A DNA stretch of 64,000 nucleotides from Anaerococcus urinomassiliensis (GCF_900128425.1 NZ_LT635782.1:1609776-1673775), one strand, 5' to 3'. Shown: positions 1 through 9,259, counted from the first letter of the stretch. The notes: generated from the sequence alone by a model not told the origin. Numbers and translations: made by a program.

Positions 1-922
1 ATTCTGGAAGTTTGCCATATAGAATTTGTGATACGACCATTACAAAGAATGTTTCTGTAAGCACTGATCCACATAGGTGGGTGTTTGAGCAAAGTGGTAT
101 GACAAAGTCTCTAATCTTAGAATCTAGGGTCTTGGCCTTTGAGGCTGACTTTAGTGCAACTGATAGGGTTGCTGCTGAAGACATGGTACCAAGGGCTGTT
201 AAATATGCCGGTCCGTAGTTTTTGAGTACTTCCATTGGATTTGTTTTTGATATAGCTCCACCAATTAGATATAGCAAGGCAAGCCATATGTAGTGCATAA
301 TGATTACTATAAATATTATCTTGATAAAAACTGGTAATTGCTTATTTATCATCCCTGTATATGAAAGTTCGGCAAAGGTTGTAAATATGTATAGTGGCAA
401 GATTTTGATAATAATCCTATTTACAACTTCCAAAGTAATGTTATTAGTTTCTTTTAACAACTTAATCCAAGTTTCTGACTTTGACCAAACTACTCCAAGT
501 CCTAAGATAACTGATGTTACTAGGGCTGTCATTACTGGCATTAGTGGATCTATGCTAAGTTCAAAGATTGATTCTGGAATTTCCTTTTGCTCGGCTAATT
601 CCGATGCTATATGTAGGTTTGGAATCACTGATCTTCCAACTACAAGTGAGAATAGGGCAGCTCCAACTGATGATATGTAGCAAATGATTAGGGTTATAGT
701 TAACACTCTTCCTGCTTCCTCACTTAGTGATACAATAGCCGGTGTTATGAAGCCCAAGATAATGATTGGCACTGCATAAAATATCAATTGACCCAAAACA
801 GCTTTTATAGTATTTATTATGACTATAACTGACTCGTTACTTATATTTCCAACAATTATTCCTAAAATAATACCAAGAATTAGTTTAAATATTAAACTAT
901 CAAATATTTTTTTCTTGCTCAT
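1..922 (-). CDS. Dicarboxylate/amino acid:cation symporter (C-terminus cut by window edge)
   Basis: Reading the minus strand from the ATG at 922 gives a hydrophobic protein starting MSKKKIFDSLIFKLILGII, with an AGAGGTGA ribosome site just upstream. About 307 residues are visible and the frame is open to the window edge. The family signature is clear: an early GQLIFYAVPIIILGF helix and the serine-rich hairpin stretch TALGTMSSAATLSVAL, followed by NTHLCGSV. These are hallmarks of the DAACS (GltP/SstT) family of Na+ or H+ coupled symporters. The gene begins 13 bases after the desulfidase-type gene, so the two are probably co-transcribed. The pairing of a cysteine-degrading enzyme with an amino-acid symporter suggests cysteine, serine or cystine uptake; the substrate is inferred. 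Confidence 0.88.
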   Translation of the reverse strand, partial: MSKKKIFDSLIFKLILGIILGIIVGNISNESVIVIINTIKAVLGQLIFYAVPIIILGFITPAIVSLSEEAGRVLTITLIICYISSVGAALFSLVVGRSVIPNLHIASELAEQKEIPESIFELSIDPLMPVMTALVTSVILGLGVVWSKSETWIKLLKETNNITLEVVNRIIIKILPLYIFTTFAELSYTGMINKQLPVFIKIIFIVIIMHYIWLALLYLIGGAISKTNPMEVLKNYGPAYLTALGTMSSAATLSVALKSASKAKTLDSKIRDFVIPLCSNTHLCGSVLTETFFVMVVSQILYGKLPE

Positions 923-935
923 AAATTCACCTCTT

Positions 936-2222
936 TTATTTATCTATTATATCTAGCATCACTTTATCAGTTTGGGAGAAACCTAGGTGGGATAACTTAC
1001 CTATATTTATAATGGTTTCTTCTATACTATCACCCACTATGCCTACATTCGCATCAGTCACTACTCCATTTAGGGCAAGATAGGCTGCTATGACAGATTC
1101 TTCTGCACTAGTTGATAGCTTCATCGAGCAAGACTCTTTGGCCCCATCACAGACTATGCCTGTGAGATTAGCAAAGACATTTGTACAAGCACCCTCTATC
1201 TCTTCTTCGCTACCACCTAACATAAAAGCAATTCCTGCACTAGCACCTATTGCCGCTCCTATAGCACAACCACAAAGGCCTGAGAGTTTGCCAGAATATT
1301 CCTTAACATAACGGTTAATAATATGTGCAAAAAATAGTCCTCTTGCAAGACTTTCATCATCCAGATTTTCTCTTTTTGCAACTATGTATATAGGTAAGAC
1401 TACCCCCACTCCTTGGTTACCAGAACCACCGGATGTCATTATAGGAAGGGCTCCGCCGCCCATTCTCATATCAGCCGCAGCTGCAGTGAGTATTCTAGTA
1501 TCAGTAACAAAATTATCTGGCAAAATTTTGGCATCCTTTAGCTCTTTTAGTTTCTTGCCAAGTTTTAGACCATAGCCCTCTAAGCCCTCATTGGCCGCAT
1601 TGAGATTGACCTCAACTCCTTCTAGGACAAAAGAAATATCATCATAGTCCATGTCCCTTACAATTTGTCCAAGCTCTTCAAAGGACATATCTTTGATAGA
1701 AACTTTATCTCCTTTGCCATCATCAACTGGATTATCATATATGACTTCCTCATTTTTGATGATTTTTACAATGTTTGAATGGGAATGGGATAGAACCACC
1801 TTAGCATTATCTTCTCCTGCAAATATTGTAAGTTCTACATAAACATCAGGAACATCGTCAATGTAGTTTACTGTGACCTTCCCATCTTTGACAAAGTCTT
1901 TGGCTCTTTTTATATTACCATCACTTAGCTTTGAAAAAACTAAAAGTGGACTAGTTGTCTTCTCTGTAAAAACACCAAGGCTTGCTGCTAAATCCAAACC
2001 ATGATCTCCAGTGTTTGGGATTTTGACAGCTTTGCCATTTTTAAAGATATTCTTGCTACAAAGCACTTCTATCTTTTCCACATTTGACTTATCAATATAT
2101 TCTGAGCCAACATTAGCCGCATAGGCAACTGCAACGGGTTCAGTGCATCCCACTGCCTTAGTCGAGTCCTCTTTTACAATATTGATAAGTTCTTTATTTA
2201 TCAAATTTTTATCCATACTCAT
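936..2222 (-). CDS. L-cysteine desulfidase / serine dehydratase alpha-like protein (UPF0597, CyuA/YhaM family)
   Basis: This 428-residue protein has the family features: an early GCTEP motif, a central GGSGNQG glycine-rich motif and a late GLCGCAIGAA cysteine pair. In Methanocaldococcus cysteine desulfidase and E. coli CyuA (YhaM), such cysteines hold a [4Fe-4S] cluster used to eliminate sulfide or water from cysteine or serine, giving pyruvate. The ATG at 2222 has a GGAGG ribosome site 4 bases upstream. It is the first gene of a likely two-gene unit with the symporter that follows. A promoter and a perfect cre-like site lie just upstream. The family is sure; cysteine rather than serine as substrate is inferred from the family. 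Confidence 0.88.
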   Translation of the reverse strand: MSMDKNLINKELINIVKEDSTKAVGCTEPVAVAYAANVGSEYIDKSNVEKIEVLCSKNIFKNGKAVKIPNTGDHGLDLAASLGVFTEKTTSPLLVFSKLSDGNIKRAKDFVKDGKVTVNYIDDVPDVYVELTIFAGEDNAKVVLSHSHSNIVKIIKNEEVIYDNPVDDGKGDKVSIKDMSFEELGQIVRDMDYDDISFVLEGVEVNLNAANEGLEGYGLKLGKKLKELKDAKILPDNFVTDTRILTAAAADMRMGGGALPIMTSGGSGNQGVGVVLPIYIVAKRENLDDESLARGLFFAHIINRYVKEYSGKLSGLCGCAIGAAIGASAGIAFMLGGSEEEIEGACTNVFANLTGIVCDGAKESCSMKLSTSAEESVIAAYLALNGVVTDANVGIVGDSIEETIINIGKLSHLGFSQTDKVMLDIIDK

Positions 2223-2236
2223 TATCCTCCAGAAAA

Positions 2237-2265
2237 ATTATAATATAATTTTTTTGATTTTGCAA
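2237..2265 (-). promoter_or_regulatory. Sigma-A type promoter of the desulfidase-symporter unit
   Basis: On the minus strand TTGCAA (2265-2260) and TATAAT (2242-2237) are separated by exactly 17 bases. The predicted start near 2230 leaves a very short leader that still carries GGAGG. A second TATAAT at 2285-2280 has no good -35 and is the alternative. Confidence 0.55.
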
Positions 2266-2274
2266 ACGATTTCA
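2261..2274 (-). promoter_or_regulatory. cre-like catabolite control site overlapping the -35
   Basis: The plus-strand sequence TGCAAACGATTTCA fits the cre consensus TGNAANCGNWNNCA at every defined position. It overlaps the -35 hexamer of the promoter above, where CcpA binding would repress. No CcpA gene is in the window, so the role is inferred. Confidence 0.55.
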
Positions 2275-2311
2275 TTGTTATTATAAAGATATTCGAAGTA
2301 TTATATTTTTC

Positions 2312-2344
2312 TAAAAAAATCAGCCTCCTTAATAAGGAGGCTGG
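2312..2344 (-). terminator. Rho-independent terminator after hcp
   Basis: Minus strand: AGCCTCCTT and AAGGAGGCT form a 9-bp stem with a 3-base loop (2342-2322), followed by a GA and a run of seven T (2319-2313). It lies a few bases past the hcp stop. Confidence 0.85.
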
Positions 2345-2349
2345 TGATT

Positions 2350-3969
2350 TTATGCTGTCATTGTTTTTAGGTCTTCTTCTACAGTAGAAATTGGAGAGAT
2401 TCCAAAGTTTTCTACTAAGAAGTCAACAACTGTTGGTGATAAGAAGGCTGGAAGTGTTGGTCCAAGGTGGATATTTTTCACTCCTAGGCTTAGTAATGCT
2501 AGTAAGACTATTACTGCCTTTTGTTCATACCAAGCTATGTTATATTCTATTGGCAAATCATTAATATCATCAAGACCAAAGGCATCTTTTAGGGCAAGGG
2601 CAATTTGTACTAGAGAGTAAGAGTCGTTACATTGACCAGCATCAAGAACTCTTGGTATTCCGTTAATGTCTCCTAGACCAAGCTTATTGTATCTATATTT
2701 AGCACAACCAGCTGTTAGGATTACATAATCTTCTGGTAGGCCTTGAGCAAATTCTGAGTAGTAGTTTCTTTCTTTGAATCTACCATCACATCCACCCATA
2801 ACTACGAATTTTTTGATGTTTCCAGCCTTAACTTCTTCTACAACCTTATCTGCTAATTGGATAACTTGATTGTGAGCAAATCCACCAACTACTTTTAAAT
2901 CTTCTAGGTTAGTTGGAGCATCACAAGTTTTGGCAAGTTCGATTATTTCAGAGAAGTCTTTTTGACCATTTTCATCAGCTTCAATGTGTTTGCAACCTGG
3001 ATAACCAGCATTGCCTGTAGTAAACATCTTCTCTAGGTAAGTATTGTTTTTCTTTGGTGGTACTATACAGTTTGTTGTCATTAGGATTGGACCGTTGAAT
3101 GATTCAAACTCATCATTTTGGTGCCACCAGCTTGAACCATAGTTACCATGGAAGTGATCATATTGTTTGAATTCTGGGTAGTAGTTTGCAGGAAGCATCT
3201 CTGAGTGGGTGTAGATTTCTACTCCACTATCTTTGGTTTGTTCAAGAAGCATCTTCATATCATGTAGGTCGTGACCAGAAATTAGAATACCTGGTTTATT
3301 TCCTGCTGAGTAGTCAACTTCTGTGATTTCTGGGTTACCGTAAGACTCTGTATTAGCCTTATCAAGTAGGGCCATAGCCTTAACACCGTGTTCACCTGTT
3401 TGCATTACTAGATCAATTAGGCTAGGAACTTCGTTGTCATCCTTGGTAGCTTGTTCTAAAGCTTTTGCTATGAATCTGTCTACTTCAACATCATGGAAGC
3501 CTAGAACATTAGCGTGACGGTTGTAGGCAGCCATACCCTTTAGTCCATATGTACATAGTTCTACTAGAGATCTTTGATCTTCATTTACTATATTTAATAC
3601 ACCAACTTCTATAGCTTTTTTCTCAAGTTCTTCATCCTTATCTGTTGAGAATAGAGCAAAGTCTGATAGGCCTTCCTTGCTATCTAATTTTTCAATTAGA
3701 GAATCTTTTAGGCTGATAGTTTCTTTAACTATCTCCATAATTGCTGGAGTATCGAAGTTTGCATTAGTGATTGTAACAAATAAGTTATTTGAAATCCTAG
3801 TATAAGCTTCTTGGTTGTCATCACCCAATTTGTTAGCAACTTCTGCTAAACCCTTGGTAACATATATTAATAAATCTTGGCTGTTCGCAGTATCTTCTTT
3901 TTTACCGCATACACCTTGAACCGTACATCCTGTATTCTTTGCAGTTTCTTGACATTGATAACAAAACAT
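2350..3969 (-). CDS. hcp: Hydroxylamine reductase / hybrid cluster protein
   Basis: This 539-residue protein opens with [15 protein letters not shown] and a fourth cysteine six residues later (Cys3, Cys6, Cys15, Cys21), the N-terminal iron-sulfur cluster motif of class I/II Hcp. Later cysteines in [24 protein letters not shown] and DAGQCND fit ligands of the hybrid 4Fe-2S-2O cluster. Hcp reduces nitric oxide or hydroxylamine in anaerobes and protects against nitrosative stress. The gene is monocistronic, with its own terminator and a promoter carrying a CRP/FNR-type palindrome. No Hcr-type reductase is adjacent, so the electron donor is not shown. Confidence 0.96.
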   Translation of the reverse strand: MFCYQCQETAKNTGCTVQGVCGKKEDTANSQDLLIYVTKGLAEVANKLGDDNQEAYTRISNNLFVTITNANFDTPAIMEIVKETISLKDSLIEKLDSKEGLSDFALFSTDKDEELEKKAIEVGVLNIVNEDQRSLVELCTYGLKGMAAYNRHANVLGFHDVEVDRFIAKALEQATKDDNEVPSLIDLVMQTGEHGVKAMALLDKANTESYGNPEITEVDYSAGNKPGILISGHDLHDMKMLLEQTKDSGVEIYTHSEMLPANYYPEFKQYDHFHGNYGSSWWHQNDEFESFNGPILMTTNCIVPPKKNNTYLEKMFTTGNAGYPGCKHIEADENGQKDFSEIIELAKTCDAPTNLEDLKVVGGFAHNQVIQLADKVVEEVKAGNIKKFVVMGGCDGRFKERNYYSEFAQGLPEDYVILTAGCAKYRYNKLGLGDINGIPRVLDAGQCNDSYSLVQIALALKDAFGLDDINDLPIEYNIAWYEQKAVIVLLALLSLGVKNIHLGPTLPAFLSPTVVDFLVENFGISPISTVEEDLKTMTA

Positions 3970-4015
3970 AATAACCTTCCTTTTTAGTTTTTCTTATCAT
4001 TCTTACTATGTTTCT

Positions 4016-4044
4016 ATTATAAAATCTATTATTGGAAATTTCAG
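4016..4044 (-). promoter_or_regulatory. hcp promoter
   Basis: TATAAT lies at 4021-4016 on the minus strand. The hexamer 17 bases upstream is CTGAAA, a poor -35, as expected for an activator-dependent promoter. The predicted start is near 4009. Confidence 0.5.
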
Positions 4045-4058
4045 TAACATATGTTACT
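4043..4058. promoter_or_regulatory. CRP/FNR-type (HcpR-like) operator upstream of hcp
   Basis: AGTAACATATGTTACT is a perfect 16-base palindrome. Its core GTAAC-ATAT-GTTAC matches the GTAAC-N4-GTTAC motif that I recall being proposed for HcpR, a nitrosative-stress regulator of the CRP/FNR family, in Clostridia. Its centre (4050.5) sits at about -41.5 from the predicted hcp start, the classical class II activator position. The divergent IIA gene starts 62 bases away on the other side and could also be affected. Confidence 0.65.
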
Positions 4059-4120
4059 ATTTCTTAAAAAAACTAAGTTAAGGGTATAATTATAGCAAAT
4101 TTAAAAAATTAGGAGGCAAT

Positions 4121-4639
4121 ATGTCATTATTTGGAAATTTATTTAAAAAAGATAAAGAAAATGAAAATCAAGCAGTTAATGCAAACACTAGCGATAAAAT
4201 TTTAGTACCCATAACAGGAATAGTTTCTAGCGTCAAAGAATGCCAAGACCCTGTTTTTGCAGGAGAAATGGTAGGCAAGGGAAGCTTGATCCTACCTAGT
4301 GAAGGCAAGGTTTATAGCCCTGTTGACGGCGAAATCTCAATGGTAGCTGACTCAAAACACGCCCTAGGAATCACATCAAATACAGGTCTTGAAATTCTAA
4401 TTCACATAGGACTTGACACAGTTGAACTTAATGGCGAACCTTACACTTCTCACGTAAGCCAAGGACAAAAGATAAAGGCTGGAGATTTGTTAATGGAATT
4501 TGATATCGAAAAAATCAAAGCAAGCGGCAAAGCAGTAGAATCACCAGTAATCATCACAAATGCTGACGACAAAGAAATAAATCTACTAGCAAATGGTCAA
4601 ACAAATCACGGCCAAGCATTAATGGAAGTCATCGGCTAA
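4121..4639 (+). CDS. crr: PTS glucose-type IIA component (EIIA-Glc, Crr)
   Basis: This 172-residue soluble protein has the EIIA-Glc fold signature: PITGIVSSVKECQDPVFAGEMVG, then SPVDGEI, and ILIHIGLDTVELNG containing the phospho-accepting His95. The second active-site histidine, His80 (KHALGI), is 15 residues earlier, the same spacing as His75/His90 of E. coli IIA-Glc. It accepts phosphate from HPr and passes it to a IIB domain. It stands alone here, but the GlcNAc-type IIBC protein at 38 kb has no IIA domain, so this could serve it. AGGAGG lies 5 bases before the ATG and a TATAAT at 4085-4090 may be its -10. It begins a four-gene plus-strand run. Confidence 0.95.
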   Translation: MSLFGNLFKKDKENENQAVNANTSDKILVPITGIVSSVKECQDPVFAGEMVGKGSLILPSEGKVYSPVDGEISMVADSKHALGITSNTGLEILIHIGLDTVELNGEPYTSHVSQGQKIKAGDLLMEFDIEKIKASGKAVESPVIITNADDKEINLLANGQTNHGQALMEVIG

Positions 4640-4642
4640 TCT

Positions 4643-5440
4643 ATGAAGCTCATTGGAGTTGATGTCGATGGAACGTTATTAAATAGCGAAAATAAAATTA
4701 CCCCAAGGACACGCCAAGCCCTTATAAGAGCAGGCAAAATGGGCCATAAGATTGTCATAGTTTCGGGTAGGCCAACAAGTGCTGTCAAAGACCTTGCAAA
4801 AGAGCTTGAATTTGACAAGTTTAACGGCCTGCTAGCAAACTATAATGGTGGATCAATAACAGATTTCTCTAGTGGCAAAGTTTTGGCAAATCATAATTTA
4901 GAAAGAAATTTGGCCCTAGAAATCCTAGACCAAAGTCGAGATATGGATATTGATATCATAATACCATATGAAGATATGATATTATCTGACAAAGACCATA
5001 AATTTCTTCAAGCAGAAAGCAAACTACTAGGACTTGAAGCAAAAATAGTAAGTGATATAAGAGATAAACTAGATTTTGATCCAAACAAAATCCTCTTTGC
5101 AGCAGAAATTGCTAAACTTGAAGAAAACATACCATTTCTAAAAGAAAATTTTGGGAATGTAACAAGTCAAGTAAGAAGTCATAGAAATTATTACGAGATA
5201 ATGCCAAAAGGTCTTTCAAAAGGCAATAGCCTACTTGAAATAGCAGAACTTTATAATATTGATCAAGCTGACATCATAGCCTTTGGCGATGAAATGAACG
5301 ACTTCACCATGATAGAAGTAGCAGGAGTTGGAGTAGCCATGGCCAATGCTGTTGATGAAATAAAAGAAATAGCTGATTATGTAACCCTTTCAAACGATGA
5401 AGATGGCATAGGGGACTATCTAGAAAAATATGTCCTATAG
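4643..5440 (+). CDS. Cof-type HAD-IIB sugar phosphatase
   Basis: The 265-residue protein has the HAD motifs in order: DVDGTLLNS with the nucleophilic Asp near the N-terminus, VSGRP (motif II), a lysine in MPKGLSKG, and FGDEMND (motif IV). The long insert between motifs II and III is the type IIB cap typical of Cof/YidA phosphatases, which dephosphorylate sugar phosphates and related small molecules. It starts 3 bases after the IIA stop, so the two are probably co-translated. A second family member lies at 53.8 kb. The substrate cannot be read from sequence. Confidence 0.9.
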   Translation: MKLIGVDVDGTLLNSENKITPRTRQALIRAGKMGHKIVIVSGRPTSAVKDLAKELEFDKFNGLLANYNGGSITDFSSGKVLANHNLERNLALEILDQSRDMDIDIIIPYEDMILSDKDHKFLQAESKLLGLEAKIVSDIRDKLDFDPNKILFAAEIAKLEENIPFLKENFGNVTSQVRSHRNYYEIMPKGLSKGNSLLEIAELYNIDQADIIAFGDEMNDFTMIEVAGVGVAMANAVDEIKEIADYVTLSNDEDGIGDYLEKYVL

Positions 5441-5461
5441 CTAGTTATCGAGGTGATATAA

Positions 5462-6424
5462 TTGTACACTTTAAAAATAGCATCTCTTATAATAATCCTT
5501 CTAGCAATTCTTGTCATGGCAAGCCACTTTGCCCATCTCATCACTTGGATCAACAAGATCTTGGGCAATATGGATTACAATCCAGACATAAAAGAAAATG
5601 CAAACGAACACGCTGGGGAAAATCACTTTGCTAATAGAGATAAGGTATTTGCAATAGTCAACCACTACGCAGATATAATGAATGAAGTTACTATAAAATC
5701 TTTTGATGGGACCAGGCTATCTGGGTCCTATCTTTTTAGTGCAAATAGCAATTTTTGGGTCATCCTAATCCATGGTTATACAGCCAAAAACATAACTATG
5801 TTTACCATAGCAGATAGATATTACAAAAATGGATATTCAATACTTGCACCAGACTTGAGAGGCCATGGCAAAAGTTCCGGCATCTTTACTACATATGGTA
5901 TAAAGGAAAGTAAGGATATAATCTACTGGATAGATTGGATAAGAAAGAAAAATCCAGACGCAAAAATTGTTATCCAAGGCGAATCCATGGGAGCTAGCAC
6001 TGCCATGTATGTGGCAGGGGAAAATCCTACAAATGTTATAACTTGCATCGAAGATTGTGGCTACACAACATACTACGGTATGTACGAACACCAGGTCCAC
6101 AAAAGATTAAGATTCTTATATAAGCCTGCTGCTCTAATAGCAAACTTATTCATAAAAGCTCTCATAGGAGCAGACCTCTTCAAATCAACTGAAGATGCTA
6201 TGAGAAAAACAAAAATCCCAACACTCTTCATCAACGGAGGAAAAGACGACATAGTACCAGTATCTATGTGTCAAAAACTCTACCAGGCTCATAGGGGGCC
6301 AAAGGAAATTTACATAGCAGAAGGCTCAGACCATGCAGAATGCAAACTCTATGACGAGGAGATTTACTACAAGAAAATCTTTGACTTCATAGAATCCACT
6401 AAAGAACATAGAGATATGATATGA
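5462..6424 (+). CDS. Membrane-anchored alpha/beta hydrolase, copy 1
   Basis: The 320-residue protein starts at a TTG (5462) preceded by GAGGTGAT. An N-terminal hydrophobic helix (IASLIIILLAILVMAS) looks like an uncleaved anchor. The hydrolase core follows: VILIHGYTAKN (oxyanion strand), DLRGHGKS, the nucleophile elbow GESMG, a late acidic segment GKDDIVPV, and SDHAECK supplying the histidine. This resembles the family annotated as alpha/beta hydrolase or serine aminopeptidase S33-like, found in many Firmicutes. It is a close tandem paralogue of the next gene, whose ATG overlaps this stop by 4 bases. The substrate is unknown. Confidence 0.88.
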   Translation: MYTLKIASLIIILLAILVMASHFAHLITWINKILGNMDYNPDIKENANEHAGENHFANRDKVFAIVNHYADIMNEVTIKSFDGTRLSGSYLFSANSNFWVILIHGYTAKNITMFTIADRYYKNGYSILAPDLRGHGKSSGIFTTYGIKESKDIIYWIDWIRKKNPDAKIVIQGESMGASTAMYVAGENPTNVITCIEDCGYTTYYGMYEHQVHKRLRFLYKPAALIANLFIKALIGADLFKSTEDAMRKTKIPTLFINGGKDDIVPVSMCQKLYQAHRGPKEIYIAEGSDHAECKLYDEEIYYKKIFDFIESTKEHRDMI

Positions 6425-7359
6425 TAGCAAAAATAATACTTATTTTCTTAATTATAATTTTAATAGCTTTAATAATAGGGGCAAATCATTTAGTAAACAA
6501 AGCCTGTCTTAGGAAATATTATCTGAACGATGACCCCATCAAGATAAATAAAGAAGAAAATTTGGAAGCTAAACAAGAGATAAATAGAAATAAGGCAAAA
6601 CTTGTAGAACTAGAAGATTACTATTTTGATACAATGAGAGATTGCTCGATAAAAAGCTTTGATAATCTAAAACTTTTCGGCAAGTACCTGATAAATAACA
6701 AGAGTAATAACTGGGTCATACTAGTCCACGGGTACACAGCAAATGCCAAAACCATGCTAAGTCTAGCTGATAAATACTACAAAAACGGCTTTTCTATACT
6801 TGCCCATGACCAAAGAGCTCACGGCCAAAGCGAAGGAACTTATACAACATTTGGCATCAAAGAAAAAGAAGATATAAAGGCTTGGATGGACTGGATCAAG
6901 GATATTAACCATGATGCAAAAATTATAGTTCACGGAGAATCAATGGGAGCTGCAAGCACTATGTTTCTAGCAGCTGATAACCCAGAAAATCTACTAGCTT
7001 TCATAGAAGATTGTGGCTACACAAGTTTTTATGACATGCAAATCGACCAACTAAAAGGCGACCTGGGATTTTTAGTATATCCCATTACTTTTATAGCCAA
7101 TATAATAGGAAAAATAAGATTTTCCAGTGATTTTCATAAGTCCAACATAGACTCAATGAAAAACACAAAAATTCCCGGCCTATTTATCCATGGCCAAGCC
7201 GACAGACTAGTCCCTGTCCAAGTGTGCTATAAAGTCTACAAAAATCACCCAGGCAAAAAATCCCTATACACCCCAAAACTAGCCGACCACGCCGAATGTA
7301 AGTTTTATGATCAAGATGAATACTTTGGGAAAATATTTGAGTTTTTGGAAGAATTATAA
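6421..7359 (+). CDS. Membrane-anchored alpha/beta hydrolase, copy 2
   Basis: The 312-residue tandem paralogue of the preceding gene overlaps it by ATGA. It has the same layout: an N-terminal hydrophobic helix (IILIFLIIILIALIIG), VILVHGYTANAK, DQRAHGQS, the nucleophile motif HGESMG, HGQADRLVPV and ADHAECKFYD. The shared architecture and TYTTFGIKE-like segments point to local duplication. It is the last gene of the plus-strand run, and its stop lies 8 bases before the 3' boundary of the group II intron on the opposite strand. The substrate is unknown. Confidence 0.88.
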   Translation: MIAKIILIFLIIILIALIIGANHLVNKACLRKYYLNDDPIKINKEENLEAKQEINRNKAKLVELEDYYFDTMRDCSIKSFDNLKLFGKYLINNKSNNWVILVHGYTANAKTMLSLADKYYKNGFSILAHDQRAHGQSEGTYTTFGIKEKEDIKAWMDWIKDINHDAKIIVHGESMGAASTMFLAADNPENLLAFIEDCGYTSFYDMQIDQLKGDLGFLVYPITFIANIIGKIRFSSDFHKSNIDSMKNTKIPGLFIHGQADRLVPVQVCYKVYKNHPGKKSLYTPKLADHAECKFYDQDEYFGKIFEFLEEL

Positions 7360-7366
7360 ACAATAA

Positions 7367-9206
7367 ATCGAGTAGGAGATAGATGATTAATTCATCTACC
7401 GTCCTCTCACACCACCGTACGTACGGTTCCGTATACGGCGGTTCTACAGTTTAATATGAACTTTATTGTAATAGCTGACTAGGGATATATAGCCCCTTTC
7501 AGCTATTCTTTTGTTGTTAAGAGCTCTGTTTAGTACTGGACTTTTGGCTATTCTCCAATAGGATTTACGTGTATTTGCCCATTGCCAGGCTTGAAATTTT
7601 GCTGTTCCTAATTTTACTAAGTTTGTAAATTTGGTTTTGATTTTTTTCCAGCTTTTCCATGCACACATTCTTATTCTTCTTCTTAACCACTCGTCTAGGT
7701 TTTGAAGATGGTTTCTCATATTTGCCAATTTGAAATATTGTATCCATCCTCTTATGATTTGGTTGATTTTTATTCTTCTTTGCTTATAGCCTAGTGCATT
7801 ACTTCTGTTTGTTACTTCTTTTAGTTTTGTCTTCAGTTTCTTTAGGCTTTCTTTGTGTACTTTTAGTTGGGTTCCGTTGTTATGGTAAAATCCATACCCT
7901 AGATATTTTGTTTGGCTTAATTTTCTTATTGATGTCTTTTCCTCATTTACTTTAAGTTTTAATTTTCCTTCTAACAGCTTTTTGACTATTTTGTGGTATC
8001 TTTCGGCTGCTTTTCTATTTCTTGCAAATATTAGCATGTCGTCTGCATATCTTACAAATTTGTATCCCCATTTTTCAAGTTCTTGGTCAGCTTCGTTTAG
8101 GTAGATGTTTGCTAGTAATGGACTTAAGGGTCCACCTTGTGCTACTCCTTTGTCTGATTTTACTTTTATCCATCTATCATTATTCCTGATTTTAGATATT
8201 TGTGTATTAGGGATATTACGTCTCCATCTTTTATTTCTTCTGATAGGATTTGTATGAGTTTGGATTGGTTTACTGTTTCGAAGTATTTTTCTAGGTCTAA
8301 GTCTACTACCCAGGTGTTTCCTTCTTCTGCTATTTCTTTTATCCTTTTTAGGGCATCATGCGCGCTTCTATTTGGTCTAAATCCATAGCTGTTTTCTGAG
8401 AATTTCTTTTCATAGATTGGGCTTAATTTTTGTGCTATTGCTTGTTGTATTACCCTATCTGTTGTTGTGGGTATGCCTAGATTTCGTTTCTTTCCATTTG
8501 ATTTTGGTATTTGTACCCTTTTTACTGGTTTGGGTTTGTATTTCCTTGCTCTTATTTGTCCTAGTATTTTCTCTTTGTTTTCTTTTAGATATTCTAGAAG
8601 TTCTTCTGTTGTTATTCCATCTATTCCTGCTGTACCTTTATTTGATTTTACTCTCTTAAAGGCTTCGTTTAGGTTGTTTCGATGGAGTATTTTTTTCAAT
8701 TAGTTCATTTTTGGTATTTTCTTTTGAGTTAATCTTTTCATGACTGTGTCCAGCTAATTTATTTTCACTTGCCGAGCTATCTTTGATTAGTCTGGTTGAT
8801 TTTCTACAGTCTTTGTCATGATTAGTTTCTTTCATAAATTTATACTTCCTGTAGTTCTGTCCTTCCTAGTTTTTACTAGTACTATGACTTCTGCTGACTT
8901 CTCACTATTCGTTGTTACTACTGTTTCGCTAGTGAGACCTCCTCGGGTAAGGGCATGTTCTTTCCTCTCATATATCTGCCACATTTACATTTACGTATTC
9001 CGTGTAGTTATTGGACTTTGGCTTGTAATGCAGTCTTATCCTACGTACCTGCCTTATGTAGTTTCTGTTCGTCAGACCAAGAGTTTGCCTAGGGCTTCCT
9101 TCAGATTCCACCTCACGATGGACACCCTTGCCTTTGGCTATGTGTTTCCCACTACCGGGCACACTTAGGACTTTCACCTGTTAGAATATGCTCATGCCGA
9201 GCGCAC
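7367..9206 (-). mobile_element. Group II intron with a broken intron-encoded protein
   Basis: On the minus strand the element opens with GTGCGCTCGGCATGAGC (from 9206), a group II 5' boundary of the GUGYG type. It contains a reverse transcriptase frame and ends with a domain V-like hairpin (ACCGCCGTA pairing TACGGTGGT, about 7400-7440), a domain VI-like hairpin, and CTACTCGAT at 7367. Length is about 1.84 kb. It sits immediately downstream of a rho-independent terminator stem (9211-9245), an insertion preference known for class C introns. Class assignment needs comparison of the ribozyme. The intron lies antisense to the hydrolase genes and in the same sense as the GH2 gene. Confidence 0.85.
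7444..8835 (-). pseudogene. Group II intron reverse transcriptase/maturase, two frameshifts
   Basis: The intact product would be about 463 residues from the ATG at 8835 (AGGAAG upstream). The N-terminus reads MKETNHDKDC to NELIEK; the frame then breaks at a run of seven A (8696-8690) where six A would continue into KILHRNNLNEAF. The RT core follows (GTAGIDGIT, RVQIPKSNGKKRNLGIPT, YGFRPNRSAHDAL, VVDLDLEKYF). A second break at about 8168 stops the frame after MIDG; one missing base restores KVKSDKGVAQGGPLSPLL and the catalytic YADD. The maturase X domain (GWIQYFKLA) completes the C-terminus, with no HNH endonuclease. Both breaks are single-base, so assembly error is possible; as read, the protein is inactive. 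Confidence 0.88.
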
Positions 9207-9209
9207 ATT

Positions 9210-9245
9210 AAAAATCCCAAGATCTCAAAACGATCTTGGGATTTT
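9210..9245 (-). terminator. Terminator of the GH2 gene and intron insertion point
   Basis: AAAATCCCAAGATC (9245-9232) pairs with GATCTTGGGATTTT (9224-9211), a 14-bp stem with a 7-base loop, followed on the minus strand by TTAAT and then the first base of the group II intron. The stem is flanked by T on either strand and could work in both directions. Confidence 0.85.
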
Positions 9246-9259
9246 ATATTTCGAGGTAA

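Noticed and set aside
12-680. Plus-strand open frames opposite the symporter gene
   Set aside because: They are antisense shadows of a clear symporter frame on the minus strand that is open to the window edge.
8200-9168. Plus-strand frames opposite the maturase and intron 5' region
   Set aside because: Low-complexity antisense of the reverse transcriptase and ribozyme sequence, without ribosome sites.
8968-9177. Minus-strand 69-codon frame (MKVLSVPGSGKHIA)
   Set aside because: It lies within the conserved 5' ribozyme part of the group II intron, which is structured RNA.
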